Of a DNA stretch of 64,000 nt, positions 24,502-32,695 are shown in pieces. Numbering within the stretch: the stretch's first letter is position 1; each line of letters opens with the position of its first letter. The notes beneath the pieces were generated by a model. The model saw only the letters and a list, made by a program, of their open reading frames with translations. It was not told where the DNA came from and made no database searches. The translations under genes and the position numbers were made by a program. The stretch is taken from the NCBI GenBank assembly GCA_002406015.1, contig DHMX01000015.1:1-64000 (forward strand). The letters are read 5' to 3'. Source of the DNA: Lachnospiraceae bacterium UBA4631 (GTDB lineage Bacteria; Bacillota; Clostridia; Lachnospirales; Lachnospiraceae).

Positions 24502-25158
24502 TCAGTATTTTTTGGATAAAGTGTAGGTATAGAAGGTGTCAACAACCAAAAGAATTGCTACGATACCCATTGCCCACCAGAAGCAGGAAACCCCTTTTGT
24601 TAAAAGGCATACTATAATTATAATAACGCCGCCTATGATAAATGAAATACCACCAAAACGTTGACTTTTTTTCCATGTCGTTTCATTTTTCATACTCCAT
24701 ATGGTTCTCAGACCGGCAATAGAGTTCATTCGTAATTTTGGCATAATATTACCGGATATAATCATTAATACACCAAGCAGACCAAATAAAAGTTGATTAA
24801 TATCAAGGGCAATTGAAGAAAGATTTTCAATTGAATGGAAATCCGTATACAGAAAATAACCTGTCATAGCGTTAAAAAGTGCAAGAGATACAATACCTGC
24901 TACAATACATACATTTTCATTATTACGTCCGTTTTCTTCCTGCTTTGAAGAGAATTTAGCCATACCAAGCATAAAGTAGCCAAATAAAACGGTAATAACA
25001 GGGAAAATTAATGCTTCATATTTACTCCCCCAACGCGTTACCTGATTATCAAAATCATAATGAGCGGGAATCTGCTCCGGCAAGAACTGTAAGGCAATCA
25101 AAACAACTACCAATGGTAAAAACATAAGACTATAAAAAATGATTTTTTTCGTTTTCAT
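24502..25158 (-). CDS. SdpI-like immunity membrane protein (DUF1648 type)
   Basis: The 218-residue protein has about six transmembrane helices. The N-terminal LPEQIPAHYDFDNQVTRWGSKYEA is the DUF1648 hallmark, and NIMPKLRMNSIAGLRTIWSMKNETTWKKSQRFGG is the SdpI signature. In B. subtilis, SdpI gives immunity to the SdpC toxin and sequesters the repressor SdpR. Here it overlaps the SdpR-like gene (ATGA), preserving the pairing. No sdpABC toxin genes are near, so it may protect against toxins of neighbours or act in envelope stress. Confidence 0.9.
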   Translation of the reverse strand: MKTKKIIFYSLMFLPLVVVLIALQFLPEQIPAHYDFDNQVTRWGSKYEALIFPVITVLFGYFMLGMAKFSSKQEENGRNNENVCIVAGIVSLALFNAMTGYFLYTDFHSIENLSSIALDINQLLFGLLGVLMIISGNIMPKLRMNSIAGLRTIWSMKNETTWKKSQRFGGISFIIGGVIIIIVCLLTKGVSCFWWAMGIVAILLVVDTFYTYTLSKKY

Positions 25159-25424
25159 TGCTGACCTCCACGTAAATTATTTATCCACAGAATCGTTTCA
25201 TCCAGAATCGATAAATTTAATTCATAATAAATAAAGTTTTTGTATCGGGTTTCATAAATCAAGTCCGCCTTTTTTAGCTTAGATAAATGGTACGATAATG
25301 CCTGTGGTGTCATATCCAATGCAATCGCCAAATCGCCGGAGCTTATTTTTCCTTCCTGTAGCTTTAGCAGAATTTTTCGACGCGTATCGTCTGCCAAAGC
25401 AGCTAACACTTCATTTATAGCCAA
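25155..25424 (-). CDS. SdpR-like ArsR family repressor
   Basis: The 89-residue winged-helix protein reads LAALADDTRRKILLKLQEG, SSGDLAIALDMTPQALSYHLSKLKKADLI and FIYYELNLSILDETILWI, closely following B. subtilis SdpR. It should repress the shared promoter until titrated by the membrane SdpI-like protein. The start is set at TTG 25424, 7 nt after GAGGTG, giving the family length. The stop overlaps the downstream gene start by 4 bases. Confidence 0.9.
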   Translation of the reverse strand: MAINEVLAALADDTRRKILLKLQEGKISSGDLAIALDMTPQALSYHLSKLKKADLIYETRYKNFIYYELNLSILDETILWINNLRGGQQ

Positions 25425-25596
25425 CCTTCCACACCTCAATCTATTTCAAATAATTTTTAAATAGATTATATCACTCCAAAATTCTTTTTTCAATAGTGCA
25501 AGTATCGCCAGCGACAATATGCTAAACGCTTGCCTTTCTCACCTCTCCGATATTATAATTTATAAAGAAACAAAACATGATTGGGAGGTTTATAGC

Positions 25597-26223
25597 ATGG
25601 AACTTTTTGAAGCAATCGAAAAAAGAAGAACTATCCGGGAATTTGAAAATGAAACGATTTCTCCGGAAATAATCGAAAAAATTATTTACGCAGGTTTGCA
25701 GGCTCCGACCAATGACCATATGCGTGATTGGCATTACATAGTGATTCGGGACAAGAATAAAGCACTAAAGTTGCTGGATATTATCCCAAAAGGAATTTCT
25801 GATGAAGATATGGAACAGCTTATAAAAGATTGGAATTTGAATGACAGTGAGCAGCAGAGTTGTTATAGAAATGCTGTACCGAAACAGCAAAAAATGCTTT
25901 TAGAAGCTTCCGTAATTGTGATTCCGCTCCTAAAACAAAAAACCGATATTTTACATCCTGACAATATATCGCATCTGAATGGCTTTGCTTCCATTTGGTG
26001 CAGCATTGAAAATATTTTCCTTGCCTCAACGGCGGAAGGCTATGGGTGTACTCTGCGGGTTCCCCTTGGCAACGAAGAAGAATACGCAAGAGAAGTACTT
26101 GGTTTTCCAAATGATTACTTTATGCCTTGTTTTATCGGAATTGGGAAACCGAAGAAGAATGCCTCTGTTGTAAAGCAGAAGGATATTGATGTTAAAGAAC
26201 GTATTCATTGGGATAATTGGTAA
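25597..26223 (+). CDS. nitroreductase family protein
   Basis: The 208-residue flavoprotein begins MELFEAIEKRRTIREFEN, the FMN-binding signature of nitroreductases, followed by GLQAPTNDHMRDWHYIVIRD and SIENIFLASTAEGYGCTLRVPLG and a C-terminal ERIHWDNW. It should use NAD(P)H to reduce nitro or quinone compounds. The ATG at 25597 has GGGAGG 9 nt upstream. Its stop codon lies within a 34-bp sequence repeated at 26742, so the end borders a rearranged stretch. Confidence 0.9.
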   Translation: MELFEAIEKRRTIREFENETISPEIIEKIIYAGLQAPTNDHMRDWHYIVIRDKNKALKLLDIIPKGISDEDMEQLIKDWNLNDSEQQSCYRNAVPKQQKMLLEASVIVIPLLKQKTDILHPDNISHLNGFASIWCSIENIFLASTAEGYGCTLRVPLGNEEEYAREVLGFPNDYFMPCFIGIGKPKKNASVVKQKDIDVKERIHWDNW

Positions 26224-26312
26224 ACAAATCGTAGAGTCCATATTTAGCCGATGCGTTAGGCGTTTTACTCTGACGGAATTAATGAAATGTTCAAATGAAA
26301 CGAAAGATACTT
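26217..26312 (+). pseudogene. collapsed duplicate of the XRE regulator region
   Basis: Two pieces of the downstream region are fused here. Bases 26217-26250 match 26742-26775 in 33 of 34 positions, and from 26250 the sequence (ATGCGTTAGGCGTT, then CTGACGGAATTAATGAAATG) matches the XRE coding segment near 27027-27085 with a 2-base insertion. About 250 bp of the original is deleted. The fragment keeps no start codon and is frameshifted. Confidence 0.8.
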
Positions 26313-26324
26313 TAATTGCATTCT

Positions 26325-26352
26325 TAAGGGAACCAAACATATATGACGATAT
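26325..26352 (+). promoter_or_regulatory. sigma-28-like promoter before a small membrane protein
   Basis: TAAG (26325-26328), a 16-bp spacer and GACGATAT (26345-26352) repeat the pattern at 20414; the 22 bases around the -10 differ by one base between the two sites. TATAAT is embedded, so sigma-A use is also possible. Confidence 0.5.
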
Positions 26353-26396
26353 AATATAGACATACAATAATAGGGATTTTATTGATGGAGGTATGC

Positions 26397-26705
26397 ATGA
26401 ATAGTTTGTATGAACATTATCCAGTAGCAATTTGGATAATTGCTGGAATTATTTGGGCTATGGGTTTAATTTGTTGGATTGTTACTTATATTGGAGCCCC
26501 GATAGAAAGTAAGAAAAGCGGACATCATGTTTCAGGAATACCCGGTGTAGCATTTGTGCTTTTTTTGGGGGCAGGTTTTATTTCTCCTTATAAATGGTTG
26601 ATGCTAACGGCATTGTTGGATTTTAGTGTTACCTATTTACCGATATTTTTATTAAAGGAACATATAAGCAAGAGCAGAAAACATAGGAAAGAAGAAAAGA
26701 AGTAA
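26397..26705 (+). CDS. small hydrophobic membrane protein, unknown function
   Basis: The 102-residue protein has about three transmembrane segments (AIWIIAGIIWAMGLICWIVTY; GVAFVLFLGAGFI; LTALLDFSVTYLPIFLL) and a basic C-terminus (KSRKHRKEEKK). GGAGG lies 5 nt before the ATG at 26397; an in-frame ATG at 26385 overlaps that site. I do not recognise a family. It sits between the collapsed duplicate and the intact XRE gene and has its own sigma-28-like promoter. Confidence 0.65.
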   Translation: MNSLYEHYPVAIWIIAGIIWAMGLICWIVTYIGAPIESKKSGHHVSGIPGVAFVLFLGAGFISPYKWLMLTALLDFSVTYLPIFLLKEHISKSRKHRKEEKK

Positions 26706-26861
26706 GAAACAAAATAGGGATTATTCGTGCAGAAGATAAGTTTGGTAAACAAATCGTAGAGTCCATATTCAGCCGGATAAAGGCTTCATCGGTTTTGTTC
26801 TTGTGGCAGAAATGTTATGTTAGCTTATGCCATCATAATAAAACAAAAGGAGAACATAGCA

Positions 26862-27383
26862 ATGGAAGCAAAAGAACTTGGAAACTTTATTGCAGCAAAC
26901 AGAAAGAAAAAAGAAATTACGCAGGCAGAGCTGGCAAAGCGGTTGAACGTAACAGATAAAGCAGTCAGCAGATGGGAGAGAGGCTTGGGCTTTCCGGATA
27001 TTAATACGCTGGAACCGTTAGCAGATGCATTAGGCGTTACCCTGACGGAATTAATGAAATGTTCAAATGAAACAGAAAATACTTCGGACGAGGGAATAAT
27101 TGCAAGCATTGAAATCGCAAAAATTCAAAGACAAAAGGCACGCAAAAAAGTGATATTTGGCGGGCTTGGCTGCATGATTGGTCTATGTTTTATCCTATAT
27201 GCGGTAAAGCTGTTTGTGACACATTCATGGTCTTTGATGGTTGACGGTAGTGACGGAGCAACAGCGGTATTTGTTGCCGGAAGAATCGGGAATTTTTCGC
27301 CTGTCGCATTTGGCATTTTAGGGATACTTGCATTATTATTTGGAATGTATGCAATCTGGCGTTCCAATAACAATGATAAATAG
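26862..27383 (+). CDS. XRE family regulator with C-terminal membrane helices
   Basis: The 173-residue protein has a helix-turn-helix (FIAANRKKKEITQAELAKRLNVTDKAVSRWERGLGFPDINTLEPLADALGVTLTELM) at residues 6-65 and two hydrophobic segments (VIFGGLGCMIGLCFILYAVKLFV; FGILGILALLFGMYAIW), so it is probably a membrane-tethered regulator. AAAGGAGAAC precedes the ATG at 26862. Part of its coding sequence is duplicated in the remnant at 26250-26312. The target and signal are unknown. Confidence 0.88.
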   Translation: MEAKELGNFIAANRKKKEITQAELAKRLNVTDKAVSRWERGLGFPDINTLEPLADALGVTLTELMKCSNETENTSDEGIIASIEIAKIQRQKARKKVIFGGLGCMIGLCFILYAVKLFVTHSWSLMVDGSDGATAVFVAGRIGNFSPVAFGILGILALLFGMYAIWRSNNNDK

Positions 27384-27394
27384 GTAGTAATAAT

Positions 27395-27433
27395 AGAACA
27401 AGGCTGCCCGGTTGGAATGGGTAGCCTTGTTCT
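27395..27433. terminator. bidirectional hairpin between convergent genes
   Basis: AGAACAAGGCT (27395-27405) pairs perfectly with AGCCTTGTTCT (27423-27433), with GCCC/GGG pairs inside. The flanks are AT-rich rather than pure T on either strand. It lies between the XRE gene and the convergent 1094-residue gene. Confidence 0.65.
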
Positions 27434-27466
27434 ATTAATTAAAGAAGCTATATTAAAGAGTTTATA

Positions 27467-30400
27467 TCAAAGCATCTGTTTTATAAATACTACCAGTTGC
27501 CTTGCGGTCTGGTATAACTCATTCGTAGTAGGTTCTTCGGTAAAGGTATTCAAATCCAAGGCATCCGATAATGCTTCCTTGTGACGCTCTAGGAATACAG
27601 CTCCGGCATCGGTATCTGAGCTTAGATTTCCTTCCCAATGATTTTCTTTCCACATCAAGTCGGCAGACAGGGTTCCGTAGTCTGTATCCGGAATGGTTGC
27701 ATGAATCGTACCCTTCTGATTTTCATCCCGAATAACGGATAAATGAATAATATTCAAAGTACCGTCAATCGAAAACGGTATTTCGTACTGCTCGCTGCGT
27801 GACATTTTCTCCATAATGCGAAGACCGGAGCGAATCTGCTTCAAGGCTTGAATATCCTTTGCAGTAATAACACCGGTAGCGTCTGCTTCATGGATGGCAT
27901 TCGTAACATCTTCCTCTAATTTGCTGTATGCCTGCGTCATGTCCTCCTTAGAGGTCAGGTGATTCACTAAGTCCTCTGCGGATGCCGTCGGAAGCTCCTG
28001 CTCAGAGAGTAATTGGAAGGTACGGTTGCCCTTTGCCTGAATATTAGCCGCCATCAGAAGATTAGTCATGGAAGGGAAAATATTCCATTGATTCATAAAG
28101 GCAGCCGCATCCGTTAATTGCTGGCGGTTCATAGACAGAAGCTCAAGCTCCGGCTGCAAAAGCAGGTCTGCGGTAGCTTGTGTATCGGTCTGGTTCTCAG
28201 CGTCAGCTTCGGCATCGATAACCGGCTCAGTCAATTGATTCTGTATCGTATCATAAAATTCCTCTAAGGTAGTTCCGTTTGCCGCCTCTTCTACCATGCT
28301 GTCAATCATATCCGGAGAAAGACGGTGCAGTAATTTTCCTGCAAGCCGGGACTGATAATCGGCATTGGCAGAGATTCCGGTCAGAATCTGCTGGTCTATG
28401 GTTGGCTCGGAAACGGTAGCATCTATGCCGCCAAACGAATCATCCAGCGACCAGTCCATACCGGAAGCACGATTGCTTCTGTGTGCGGACAGCAGATTTT
28501 GCAGGGTGATACCCTGACCGTTTCGTACCAGAGTTCCGATGTCCTTTCCGTCTGACTTTGCTACTTTATTTAATAAGCGATAGATTCCGATATAGCCTTG
28601 CCGTTCTTCGCTGGAAATATGATGCTTGCGGTCAAGCTTCTGTAAAAATTCGCTGTAGGTATCCTCATCCGTAATGCCGGATTCCTGCACATAATCCTGA
28701 ACCAGTGCATTTAACTCATCCACCGGCATATTCAGAGGATTTCGTCCGTCACGAATTAAATGCAGGACAACAGAAGGAGTCAGATTCTGCATAAGCTCCT
28801 GTACCTGTGCGTCTGCCGCCTTTATCTGGGATACCGCATCGGTTGTTATTTCCATCTGATTATAGCCTAATATACGGACTGCCCGGCGGTTGTCCTCGGT
28901 GAGCGGTAAATCCTGCTCTGTCAGCAGGTCATCTACATTACGAAATGCCTTTTGAATAGAATCCCCCATATCCCTTCTCGGCTGTGTCATCAAGGTTTCA
29001 TAAGAGTTCAACGGATTTCCGTTTGCAGTTGCCGATAACCGGCGAAGTGCAAGCGTTCCTTCTGTATGCAGGGCTTCTAAAGAGAATACATAGGAAGACT
29101 TTAATAGGACAGCACCCAAAGCAGAGGCAGGCAGATAAGGAAGCTCCTGTAAGGTGCGGTTGGTATCTGCTGCTAACTGAATGGATTCCTTGGTAGGAGT
29201 CATTCCCATGGACTGAAATTGTTCTTTATAATAATTCTGCTCCTGTTCCCGCAGGGCATCTACAACCTCGGTAAGCTCTCTGGTTCGCAAATGAATATCC
29301 TGCTTTGCAAGTGCATAGCTTGCTTCCCATGTCATTTTTAATCGTAATTCTTCTAACTGACGGTGAGCGGTAATTGCTGCCGGTGAAAGGGAAACGGCAG
29401 AATTTGTCTGGCTTTCATTGGTGGCAGCTTCGCCTGTCTGAAAATGCTCTGCATTCTGTTGATAGAAGGCAGACAGATTTTCTAGGGTATAAGGAAGTCC
29501 GGAAGCAGAAAACTCTGCCAATACGGAATCCGTAAGCAGTGGAAGCTCATTTATAATCTGGGTCGCTACAGAAGAAGCAGTCGGAAAATAAAGCTCTAAC
29601 TGCTTATATGGAATGCGGACAGTGTAATTGTCAGCCGCCTCTGAATCAGACGCAGAAGCCTGCTCGGAAGTCTGTTCTGAAATTTGGTCTGCAACCTGTT
29701 CTGAAATGTTCTCCGGAGTCTGCCCTGAAATTCCCCCTGAAACCTGTCCGGAAAGCTGTTCAGAAAGCTGTTCAGAAAGCTGTTCCGTAACCTGCTCTGC
29801 AATCCGGTCAGACGAGAAGCCGTTGCGGTTTAAGTCCTGAATGGCAAACCATGTCTGTAAATTATCCGTAGTAACCGGAAGCCGGTGATTTAACAGAAAC
29901 TGAACGGCATGCTCTGACTCGGCAGACATAGGAAGTCCTGCTGTCTGAAGCACCCGCTGAATCTGAGGCTGCATCTGCTGGTATGCCTGCTCGGATACCG
30001 GAGTTTCCGGAACGGAGGAAGCACTATATTGAGCCTTATACAGATTATCCATACTAAGAGATAAGTTATTCTGAAGCAGATAGATGGTCTGTTCCTGTGA
30101 AATAGGAAGGAAGGAATCTGCTTCCCCGGTAATTAAAAGCACCTCTTTTTTTATGCTGTCAATGGATTCCTGCAGCTTGGCATCCTGTTCCTTTCCACGA
30201 ATCTGCACCAGAAGGCTTTTTACAATTGTCAGATTGGAGCTTGAGATTTCAACTCCCATTTGACGCAGCTTTGCCTTTTCTTCCTCTGTGAGATTGGACA
30301 ATACATCACTTGCATCCTCATCAAGTGACAGATAATCCGCTTGAAGGTCGGTCTGGGTATCCTGCCATGACTGAACAAATTTTGCGGTATTCTTAATGAT

Positions 30401-30751
30401 TTCCGTTCGGGTAGTACCGCTGTGATGAAGGGCAGACAGCTCAGAGTCCTCCATTAACTTCATGGTGATTTCGGATGAGCTGCTGTGCGTAATTTTCAGA
30501 TAGATTTGCTCGCCCTCTGTTAAAGGCCGGGTGGTGGTTGTTTTTACCTGAATCGGGACTCCGTTCATTTCTACAATCGGGGAAGACCCGCCCTGTAGTA
30601 CAGTTCCGGTCAGAATAGAGCCGACCTCACCCAAGCTCCGGTTATCCTTAGAACCGGAAGTAAAGGAGCTGCCGATGGTCTGATTATAGGAAGCTCCGGT
30701 TGTTTGTTCGGATTGTATATAAGTTGTGTTCTTTTGATATTGAATTGCCAT
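27467..30751 (-). CDS. large protein, DUF6240-like, possibly FliK-type
   Basis: This 1094-residue protein lacks a signal peptide. The N-terminus (SILTGTVLQGGSSPIVEMNGVPIQV ... LTEGEQIYLKIT) resembles the opening domain of FliK-related clostridial proteins. The bulk is helical and repetitive, with motifs such as LPMSAESEHAV, LPVTTDNLQ, LPYTLENL and LPLTEDNRRAVRIL about every 70-100 residues. A serine/glutamine tract (SEQLSEQLSGQVSG) lies at about 315-370. The last 110 residues (IPFSIDGTLNIIHLSVIRDENQKG ... FLERHKEALSDAL) look like the FliK hook-length domain. From memory it corresponds to DUF6240. GGAAAGGATT precedes the ATG. A role in hook-length control or export is inferred. Confidence 0.75.
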   Translation of the reverse strand: MAIQYQKNTTYIQSEQTTGASYNQTIGSSFTSGSKDNRSLGEVGSILTGTVLQGGSSPIVEMNGVPIQVKTTTTRPLTEGEQIYLKITHSSSSEITMKLMEDSELSALHHSGTTRTEIIKNTAKFVQSWQDTQTDLQADYLSLDEDASDVLSNLTEEEKAKLRQMGVEISSSNLTIVKSLLVQIRGKEQDAKLQESIDSIKKEVLLITGEADSFLPISQEQTIYLLQNNLSLSMDNLYKAQYSASSVPETPVSEQAYQQMQPQIQRVLQTAGLPMSAESEHAVQFLLNHRLPVTTDNLQTWFAIQDLNRNGFSSDRIAEQVTEQLSEQLSEQLSGQVSGGISGQTPENISEQVADQISEQTSEQASASDSEAADNYTVRIPYKQLELYFPTASSVATQIINELPLLTDSVLAEFSASGLPYTLENLSAFYQQNAEHFQTGEAATNESQTNSAVSLSPAAITAHRQLEELRLKMTWEASYALAKQDIHLRTRELTEVVDALREQEQNYYKEQFQSMGMTPTKESIQLAADTNRTLQELPYLPASALGAVLLKSSYVFSLEALHTEGTLALRRLSATANGNPLNSYETLMTQPRRDMGDSIQKAFRNVDDLLTEQDLPLTEDNRRAVRILGYNQMEITTDAVSQIKAADAQVQELMQNLTPSVVLHLIRDGRNPLNMPVDELNALVQDYVQESGITDEDTYSEFLQKLDRKHHISSEERQGYIGIYRLLNKVAKSDGKDIGTLVRNGQGITLQNLLSAHRSNRASGMDWSLDDSFGGIDATVSEPTIDQQILTGISANADYQSRLAGKLLHRLSPDMIDSMVEEAANGTTLEEFYDTIQNQLTEPVIDAEADAENQTDTQATADLLLQPELELLSMNRQQLTDAAAFMNQWNIFPSMTNLLMAANIQAKGNRTFQLLSEQELPTASAEDLVNHLTSKEDMTQAYSKLEEDVTNAIHEADATGVITAKDIQALKQIRSGLRIMEKMSRSEQYEIPFSIDGTLNIIHLSVIRDENQKGTIHATIPDTDYGTLSADLMWKENHWEGNLSSDTDAGAVFLERHKEALSDALDLNTFTEEPTTNELYQTARQLVVFIKQML

Positions 30752-30833
30752 AGATAATCCTTTCCGTCTTTCGTTCCGTCTCTGTGTGCTTATATCATGC
30801 TACTAATTATTTCGGAGAAAAACGGAAAAATAT

Positions 30834-31664
30834 TTAGAGGAGAGAAGGATTCTCGATTATGAATTTGCGGTCAGCCTTAACAGGAAATTCTGCCCGGTAA
30901 ATAGCAGCAAGAGCCGGGTCAATTTCGGCAAATAAGAGTTCATCCCCGCAGGCAGGTGTCAACCGGTTGCCATAGGGGTCATAAGCAACGGAGCTTGGAG
31001 AATATGAAAGTCCGTTGCCGTCACCGGTACGATTCACACCAATGAGAAAGCACTGATTTTCAATGGCTCTTGCCTGCAATAAGGCATACCAGTGGGCAAT
31101 GCGGGCTTCCGGCCAGTTCGCAATCAGAAAAATAACGGAAGCATCCTTTGAGGCTATCTGAAAAATCTCAGGAAAGCGAAGGTCATAGCAGATAAAACCG
31201 GAAAGACATACCTTGTCCTTTGCATCAAGAGTAGTTTTAACCCGGCTGCCACCGGTATAATGTCTGGCTTCCTCTCCATAGGTAAACGGATGAATTTTAC
31301 AGTAATCAAAGGTTGAGACACCGTTTTGTAAAAACTCCATGCAGTTATAATAGGTCGGAGTCTGCCCGGACGCAGCATAGGCAATCGAGCCGTATACAAT
31401 GCCGATGTGAAATTCATCGGAAAGCTGTTGAAAAAAGGCATGACCCAATATAGGAGCAGAAGCCCCGGTGGAAGAAACGGAAGTCTCGAATAATTCCGGT
31501 TTTATTAATTCCGGCTGCATAGTAAATCCGGTGAGCGTCATTTCCGGAAACACAATCCAGTCACACTGATGCCGGCTGGCAAGCTCGGTCAACCGCCGAC
31601 AGGTTATCCGGTTTTTGTCAGGAGCTTCCCAGAAAATATTCATTTGAGTCAATGCCAGCTTCAT
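30834..31664 (-). CDS. carbon-nitrogen hydrolase, Nit2/omega-amidase-like
   Basis: The 276-residue enzyme has the nitrilase triad: E41 in VFPEMTLTGF, K123 in YCKIHPFTYGEE, and C159 in GFICYDLRFPE. This pattern fits omega-amidase or YafV-type members that hydrolyse 2-oxosuccinamate and similar amides. Length is typical for the family. GGAGG precedes the ATG. It is cytoplasmic and co-oriented with the large protein at 27467, 83 bp away. Substrate assignment is inference. Confidence 0.92.
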   Translation of the reverse strand: MKLALTQMNIFWEAPDKNRITCRRLTELASRHQCDWIVFPEMTLTGFTMQPELIKPELFETSVSSTGASAPILGHAFFQQLSDEFHIGIVYGSIAYAASGQTPTYYNCMEFLQNGVSTFDYCKIHPFTYGEEARHYTGGSRVKTTLDAKDKVCLSGFICYDLRFPEIFQIASKDASVIFLIANWPEARIAHWYALLQARAIENQCFLIGVNRTGDGNGLSYSPSSVAYDPYGNRLTPACGDELLFAEIDPALAAIYRAEFPVKADRKFIIENPSLL

Positions 31665-31737
31665 TTTTTATGTCCTCCAAAGAATTATTTAAATAGCACT
31701 TGCAAATAATAAATGCATATGATAATATCAAGCCAAT

Positions 31738-31764
31738 GACACATAGTATTCAAAACTACGTGTC
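31738..31764. other. hairpin in the 240-bp gap 31665-31904
   Basis: GACACATAGT (31738-31747) can pair with ACTACGTGTC (31755-31764) with one wobble. A second small dyad, GGATTT-TG-AAATCC, lies near 31788-31801. The gap separates divergent genes and shows no coding frame; no clear promoter was found. Confidence 0.5.
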
Positions 31765-31904
31765 GAAATCATAGAGCTATATTACGGGATTTTGAAATCC
31801 ACAAAGAGGCTTATAACAACATAATTAAGATAATTATAAACCCGAAGAACGTTTAGAAACAAGAGATTTTAAGGAAATGTATATGATTAAAGGAGGTTAT
31901 GAAT

Positions 31905-32567
31905 GTGGAAACTGTTAAAATTCGTAAAATTAAAGACCCGGGGAGTGCTATTACACATTTTATCGGTATGCTTATGGCTGCTGCTGCCACAGCTCCATTG
32001 ATGATTAAGGCAAAGTCGGGAATACAGGGCGGAACCGTAGCACCGGCACTGATTTTTATTATCAGTATGATTTTGCTATATGGTGCCAGTGCTTCCTATC
32101 ATACCTTTGATGTGTCGGAAAAGGTAAATAAGGTACTAAAGAAGCTGGACCATTCCATGATTTTTGTGCTGATTGCCGGAACTTACACACCGGTCTGCAT
32201 CTTAGGGCTCGGAAATCGTATGGGTTATATCCTGCTGGTGACAATCTGGAGCATTGCCGCACTTGGTATTACCTTCAAGCTGTGCTGGGTAACCTGTCCG
32301 AAGTGGATTTCATCCGTTATGTATATTCTGATGGGATGGCTTTGCATGATAGCAGCCCCATTTTTAATCAAAAATCAAGGAAAGGATGCATTTCTCTGGC
32401 TGCTGGTTGGCGGAATTATTTATACGGTTGGCGGTGTGCTGTATGCACTTAAGCTTACAAAATTTAATGAGCGGCATAAGAACTTCGGCAGCCATGAGAT
32501 TTTCCATTTGTTCGTGATGGGCGGCAGCTTCTGTCATTTCATGATGGTCTATTTATATCTGGTATAA
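31905..32567 (+). CDS. hemolysin III / PAQR family membrane protein
   Basis: The protein of about 220 residues has seven transmembrane helices with the family residues: GSAITHFIG near the N-terminus, GASASYHTFDVSEKVNKVLKKLDHSMIF, GTYTPVCILGLG and the C-terminal GSHEIFHLFVMGGSFCHFMM, whose histidines are the expected zinc ligands. The bacterial function is unclear; hydrolase-like membrane activity has been proposed for the superfamily. GTG at 31905 is chosen because AAAGGAGG sits 8 nt upstream; an ATG at 31899 is only 2 nt from it. Confidence 0.92.
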   Translation: METVKIRKIKDPGSAITHFIGMLMAAAATAPLMIKAKSGIQGGTVAPALIFIISMILLYGASASYHTFDVSEKVNKVLKKLDHSMIFVLIAGTYTPVCILGLGNRMGYILLVTIWSIAALGITFKLCWVTCPKWISSVMYILMGWLCMIAAPFLIKNQGKDAFLWLLVGGIIYTVGGVLYALKLTKFNERHKNFGSHEIFHLFVMGGSFCHFMMVYLYLV

Positions 32568-32624
32568 AAGTATAGGCAGAGAATATAAGAACGAGAAAAA
32601 GTTTTGGGTTATCCAAAAACCACC

Positions 32625-32652
32625 TAAAGAAATTCCGAAAACTCTCCGATAC
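32625..32652 (+). promoter_or_regulatory. sigma-28-type promoter of flagellin
   Basis: TAAA (32625-32628), a 16-bp spacer and TCCGATAC (32645-32652) match the flagellar sigma-28 pattern. It lies 44 bp upstream of the flagellin ATG, the usual position for late flagellar genes. Confidence 0.75.
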
Positions 32653-32695
32653 TTTATGCATAAGACAAAAGGCTATCGGAAGTAGAGGTGTAGGT

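Noticed and set aside
29600..29800. Repeated sequence in the large 27467 gene as a possible CRISPR or tandem-repeat locus
   Set aside because: The repeats are degenerate codons for serine, glutamate and glutamine in frame, without regular spacers.
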